Source: Fibrobacter succinogenes
GTDB taxonomy: Bacteria > Fibrobacterota > Fibrobacteria > Fibrobacterales > Fibrobacteraceae
Length of the DNA: 51,148 bases
Direction of reading: 5' to 3'
NCBI GenBank assembly: GCA_902791475.1
Contig: CADAWC010000025.1
Span: 1 to 51,148, forward strand
Of the stretch, positions 48,792 through 51,148 are shown piece by piece. A program made the position numbers and the translations under genes. A model generated the notes under the pieces. It had not been told where the DNA came from. It did no database searches and saw nothing but the letters and a program-made list of their open reading frames with translations. How positions within the stretch are numbered: position 1 is the first letter of the stretch; every line of letters begins with the position of its first letter.

Positions 48792-50495
48792 ATGAGGAAA
48801 AAAATCTGCCTTGGAATGGGGGCGACGCTTGCGTTCGCCATGAGCGCTTATGCTCAAAATTATAAAATCAACAAAGTCGGAAACGATGAAGAAAAATCGT
48901 TTAACGTCATGCTAAACCAAGCTGTTGTTGGTGAAGCACCTGCGGGATCCTGGCTTGATGTAGCTCCAATCATTCCTGATGGAAAAGTTTTTGTGGGCTT
49001 TACTGTTTACGATGAATACGGTGATGCTTACAATCAACGAAAAGTTTCTACAGCAGAAAAAACGGATTCAAAGTTTTTAATGCCGGCACATGATGTCTTT
49101 GTTTCGGCTTCGTTTGAATCCTTACGCTATTACCTTACTGTAAAAAATACGGATAACGGAAATATAACGCTTTCATTTAATGACCGTTATCGCGATCGTA
49201 CTAAGCCCGGCGTGAAGGTGACGGTGAATCCGAATCCGGCAAGTGGTTATAAAGTGGCATCGGTTAGCGTGAACCGTTCCCTAGATTCTAAAACAATTGT
49301 GCCTTGCGTTGCTGTTGAACCTGGTTCCGCTATAAATCCAGGAATGTGGGGAATGGGTAGCACTGCTGTCGAAGGAAGTTGTGCTTTCGATATGCCGAAT
49401 TTTGATGTCGAAGTGAGCGCTACGTTTGTTGCAGAGTCCGCCGATCTGTCCTCCTCAAGTGTGGAAGTTGTTTCGTCAAGCAGTGAAACGCTTGCCTCGA
49501 GTTCTAGCGTTGAGCTTTCTAGTTCTTCTGTGGCTCCGTCGTCTTCTAGCGTTGTGCAATCTAGCTCTAGCGAAATTCTTTCAAGTTCTAGCGAAGTTCA
49601 GTCCTCTAGCAGTTCTGTAGTTGCATCGAGCTCAAGCGTTGCTCCTTCTAGTTCTTCTGAGGCACCTTCTTCGTCTAGCGTAACTCCGTCTAGTTCGAGT
49701 GCTGTGCCTTCCAGCTCATCTGTGACGCCATTGTCATCTAGCGCAACTCCCTCTAGCTCTAGTGTGGCTCCAGCATCTTCTAGCAGTGTCAAGTCTGAAC
49801 CTTCGAGCAGCTCGAAACCAGCTTCTAGTTCTTCTGTCAAGCCGGCTTCTAGCTCTAGCGCAAAGGCTGTATCGTCTAGCAGCGTTAAGGCTTCTTCGAG
49901 CAGTGCTAAGCCAGCGTCTTCAAGTAGTGCGAAGGCTGCATCGAGTTCTTCTGCAAAACCGGCATCTTCTAGTAGCGCAAAATCTGGTTCCAGTTCTTCT
50001 GCCAAGGCTTCTTCTTCTAGCAGCAAGAAAGCCTCTAGTTCCAGCGCTAAACCCGCATCTTCTAGCAGCAAAAAATCAACATCGTCTAGTTCAAAGGCTG
50101 TATCCAGCTCTAGCGTTATCCCGGATATCATTGTTGAAGCTGTGGGCACCGAAGAAGATATGCCGAGTTGCACAGCCAAGCGTGAAAACATGACGTATTA
50201 TGTGACAGAACTCAAGACCGTGTTTGTGTGCAAGTCCAGAATTTGGACAAAGTTTAATCCGGGCATGGGTCTGGAAAAGACAACTCCTGTTGCAAAATTC
50301 TCCGCTTTTGTGAATGGTCGCAATCTCCAAATTTCGGGCGCTAAAATTGGAAGCGACATTAATTTGCTCGATATGCAAGGTCGTGTGATTTACAGCAGTC
50401 GTGCAAGTGTTCCGAATTTCTCGATGCAAGTGCCGCGTAGCGGATCTTATTTGCTCCGTGTAGGTGCTCAGCAGCAAGTAGTAAATGTACGATAA
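48792..50495 (+). CDS. secreted polyserine-linker protein with C-terminal sorting-like domain
   Basis: 567 residues. The signal peptide (1-21, AYAQ) is followed by two InlB-B-type/bacterial-repeat-like beta modules (about 22-220; VTVNPNPASGYKV and AFDMPNFDVEVSATF are typical). A linker of about 210 residues (about 222-435) is made of SSSS blocks separated by Val, Ala, Pro, Glu and Lys. A small two-Cys motif (CTAKRENMTYYV...VFVCKSRIWTKF) seen in Fibrobacter surface proteins comes next. The last 70 residues (ISGAKIGSDINLLDMQGRVIY ... GSYLLRVGAQQQVVNVR) resemble a type IX secretion type A sorting domain. Probably a surface or secreted binding protein. The start at 48792 gives the signal peptide and follows AGGGA. 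Confidence 0.85.
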   Translation: MRKKICLGMGATLAFAMSAYAQNYKINKVGNDEEKSFNVMLNQAVVGEAPAGSWLDVAPIIPDGKVFVGFTVYDEYGDAYNQRKVSTAEKTDSKFLMPAHDVFVSASFESLRYYLTVKNTDNGNITLSFNDRYRDRTKPGVKVTVNPNPASGYKVASVSVNRSLDSKTIVPCVAVEPGSAINPGMWGMGSTAVEGSCAFDMPNFDVEVSATFVAESADLSSSSVEVVSSSSETLASSSSVELSSSSVAPSSSSVVQSSSSEILSSSSEVQSSSSSVVASSSSVAPSSSSEAPSSSSVTPSSSSAVPSSSSVTPLSSSATPSSSSVAPASSSSVKSEPSSSSKPASSSSVKPASSSSAKAVSSSSVKASSSSAKPASSSSAKAASSSSAKPASSSSAKSGSSSSAKASSSSSKKASSSSAKPASSSSKKSTSSSSKAVSSSSVIPDIIVEAVGTEEDMPSCTAKRENMTYYVTELKTVFVCKSRIWTKFNPGMGLEKTTPVAKFSAFVNGRNLQISGAKIGSDINLLDMQGRVIYSSRASVPNFSMQVPRSGSYLLRVGAQQQVVNVR

Positions 50496-50527
50496 AACGT
50501 AACGTTAAGATACTCCCAATCTAAACG

Positions 50528-50554
50528 AGACCCTGCGCAAGTGGGGTCTTTTTT
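50528..50554 (+). terminator. intrinsic terminator
   Basis: AGACCC pairs with GGGTCT around a 10-nt loop, followed by six T; it ends the polyserine protein gene. Confidence 0.8.
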
Positions 50555-50570
50555 GCATTAAAATTTTCCA

Positions 50571-50608
50571 TGTCTCTCGTCTCTAGTCTCTCGTCTAAAT
50601 TCTATATT
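50571..50608 (+). promoter_or_regulatory. pyrimidine heptad array plus -10 box upstream of glyS (H8)
   Basis: CGTC/AGTC words at 50578, 50585 and 50592 (7 apart) run into CTAAATT and a TATATT box at 50603-50608 followed by TGCGC, the same layout as before purL. A transcript from here would carry a leader of about 240 nt before glyS. Confidence 0.55.
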
Positions 50609-50646
50609 TGCGCACCTTCGGAGCGCATTTAGTTCGGCTCAGCCAT

Positions 50647-50743
50647 GTCAAAGTAAAAATTGCTTTGACGTCTGTGACGTCAGTGGCTGCGGCTCGATAA
50701 TGCAAAAACAAGTTTTTGCGCTCTCTCGCCTTGCACACTTTTG
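50647..50743. repeat. three-hairpin element, copy B
   Basis: Hairpin 1: GTCAAAG / CTTTGAC (50647-50669). Hairpin 2: GACGTC-TGT-GACGTC (50667-50681, sharing three bases with hairpin 1). Fixed block GTGGCTGCGGCTC (50683-50695). Hairpin 3: GCAAAAA-CAAG-TTTTTGC (50702-50719). Fixed block TCGCCTTGCACACTTTTG (50726-50743). Order and fixed blocks match copy A at 18797-18897 while the stems differ in sequence. A possible second glyS promoter (TTGCCG 50741, TAAATT 50764, 17-bp spacer) begins at its end. Confidence 0.8.
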
Positions 50744-50810
50744 CCGCGGCGTTCGCCTTTTACTAAATTTACCCCCCGTCAGGGCCTATCATCCAGGTAG
50801 GTTCCTAGTC

Positions 50811-50840
50811 CGGCCAAAACATGCCTCTTGGGCACGGCCG
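50811..50840 (+). promoter_or_regulatory. leader hairpin before the glyS ribosome-binding site
   Basis: CGGCC and TGCC pair with GGCA and GGCCG (50811-50815, 50822-50825 with 50831-50834, 50836-50840). It ends 3 bp before the Shine-Dalgarno AAGGA (50844-50848), so it could affect translation. It has no T-box features that I can see. Confidence 0.45.
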
Positions 50841-50854
50841 ATAAAGGATATATA

Positions 50855-51148
50855 ATGGCAAAGAAAGTTCAGGATGCCCTCAAGGACATCATCTCCCTCT
50901 GCAAACGCCGCGGCTTCATTTTCCCCGGCTCCGAAATTTACGATGGCCTCGCCAATACTTGGGACTACGGTCCGTATGGCGTGGAACTCAAGCGCAACAT
51001 CAAGAATCTCTGGTGGAAGAAGTTCGTGACTTCCCGCCACGATGTGCTTGGTCTCGATAGCTCTATTCTTTTGAATCCCCGCGTTTGGAAGGCTTCTGGC
51101 CACGTGGGTAACTTCTCTGACCCGCTCGTGGACTGCCTCGCTTGCCAC
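50855..51148 (+). CDS. glyS: glycyl-tRNA synthetase, alpha2 type (partial, runs off the window)
   Basis: 98 codons are present. They read [46 protein letters not shown] and continue with a Cys pair near the window edge (LACH). This is the class II, eukaryote/archaeon-like single-chain GlyRS that charges tRNA-Gly, not the bacterial alpha2beta2 form. Start ATG is 6 nt after Shine-Dalgarno AAGGA. Preceded by an unusually long gap (50496-50854) holding a terminator, a heptad array with -10 box, the three-hairpin element and a leader hairpin. Confidence 0.95.
   Translation, partial: MAKKVQDALKDIISLCKRRGFIFPGSEIYDGLANTWDYGPYGVELKRNIKNLWWKKFVTSRHDVLGLDSSILLNPRVWKASGHVGNFSDPLVDCLACH

Noticed and set aside
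49598..50191. Leu/Glu-repeat open frame opposite the polyserine linker
   Set aside because: The reverse complement of mixed Ser codons automatically gives an open Leu/Glu-rich frame.
50647..50854. T-box riboswitch before glyS
   Set aside because: No T-box consensus, specifier loop or antiterminator/terminator pair could be found.

Overview
The window looks like a chromosomal segment of Fibrobacter (closest to F. succinogenes; inferred from gene content and style, no search was run). The pointers are a secreted GH5 cellulase, secreted and lipoproteins with long polyserine linkers, a C-terminal sorting-like domain, recurrent TATATT-type promoter boxes, and ammonia-centred housekeeping. It is mostly core genome with a few accessory cassettes.

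Layout. 1-6.2 kb: a truncated, diverged copy of a secretin 5' end, an AAA-ATPase/PD-(D/E)XK gene, then a pilus/type II-like operon (secretin, PilM/N-type fusion, PilO/P-type fusion). 6.2-8.9 kb: a divergent dnaA and an SDR epimerase. 9-15.5 kb: Ser-rich lipoprotein, NAD synthetase with a vestigial glutaminase domain, SlyD, GLUG lipoprotein, helical-repeat protein. 15.6-24.5 kb: cimA, hisD, a second AAA-ATPase/PD-(D/E)XK gene, full-length purL. 24.7-31.5 kb: hydrolase plus small HEAGH metalloprotease, DUF4419 lipoprotein, GH5 cellulase, and on the minus strand an outer-membrane barrel with a TPR/calcium-binding lipoprotein. 31.6-37.4 kb: YkgJ and SprT-like proteins, a permuted solute-binding lipoprotein, UPF0340, and an orphan protein with a diadenylate-cyclase-like core. 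37.5-44.3 kb: lgt, a transpeptidase, orn (minus), then fabF, a DUF2279-like gene and an NSS transporter (plus). 44.5-48.5 kb: an outer-membrane protein, an inserted lipoprotein, pgpA, hflX. 48.8-51.1 kb: a polyserine secreted protein and the start of glycyl-tRNA synthetase.

The strongest unexpected signals are non-coding. (1) Many genes end in arrays of heptamers that begin exactly at the stop codon and repeat the stop (TAGNNNN, or TGANNNN after hflX). A period of 7 places stops in all three frames, and convergent gene pairs carry oppositely oriented arrays. (2) About ten genes have a -10 box only 6-9 nt before the start codon, predicting leaderless mRNAs. (3) A three-hairpin element with covarying stems and invariant linkers occurs before the second ATPase gene and before glyS. 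(4) Two accessory genes are bordered by diverged, mostly synonymously different fragments of the neighbouring core gene, which looks like a footprint of recombination with a related strain.

The most interesting proteins are the DAC-like orphan (35726-37417), the DnaA that lacks its arginine finger and canonical DNA-contact residues, and the NAD synthetase without a glutaminase triad. No tRNA, rRNA, CRISPR array or transposase was recognised.
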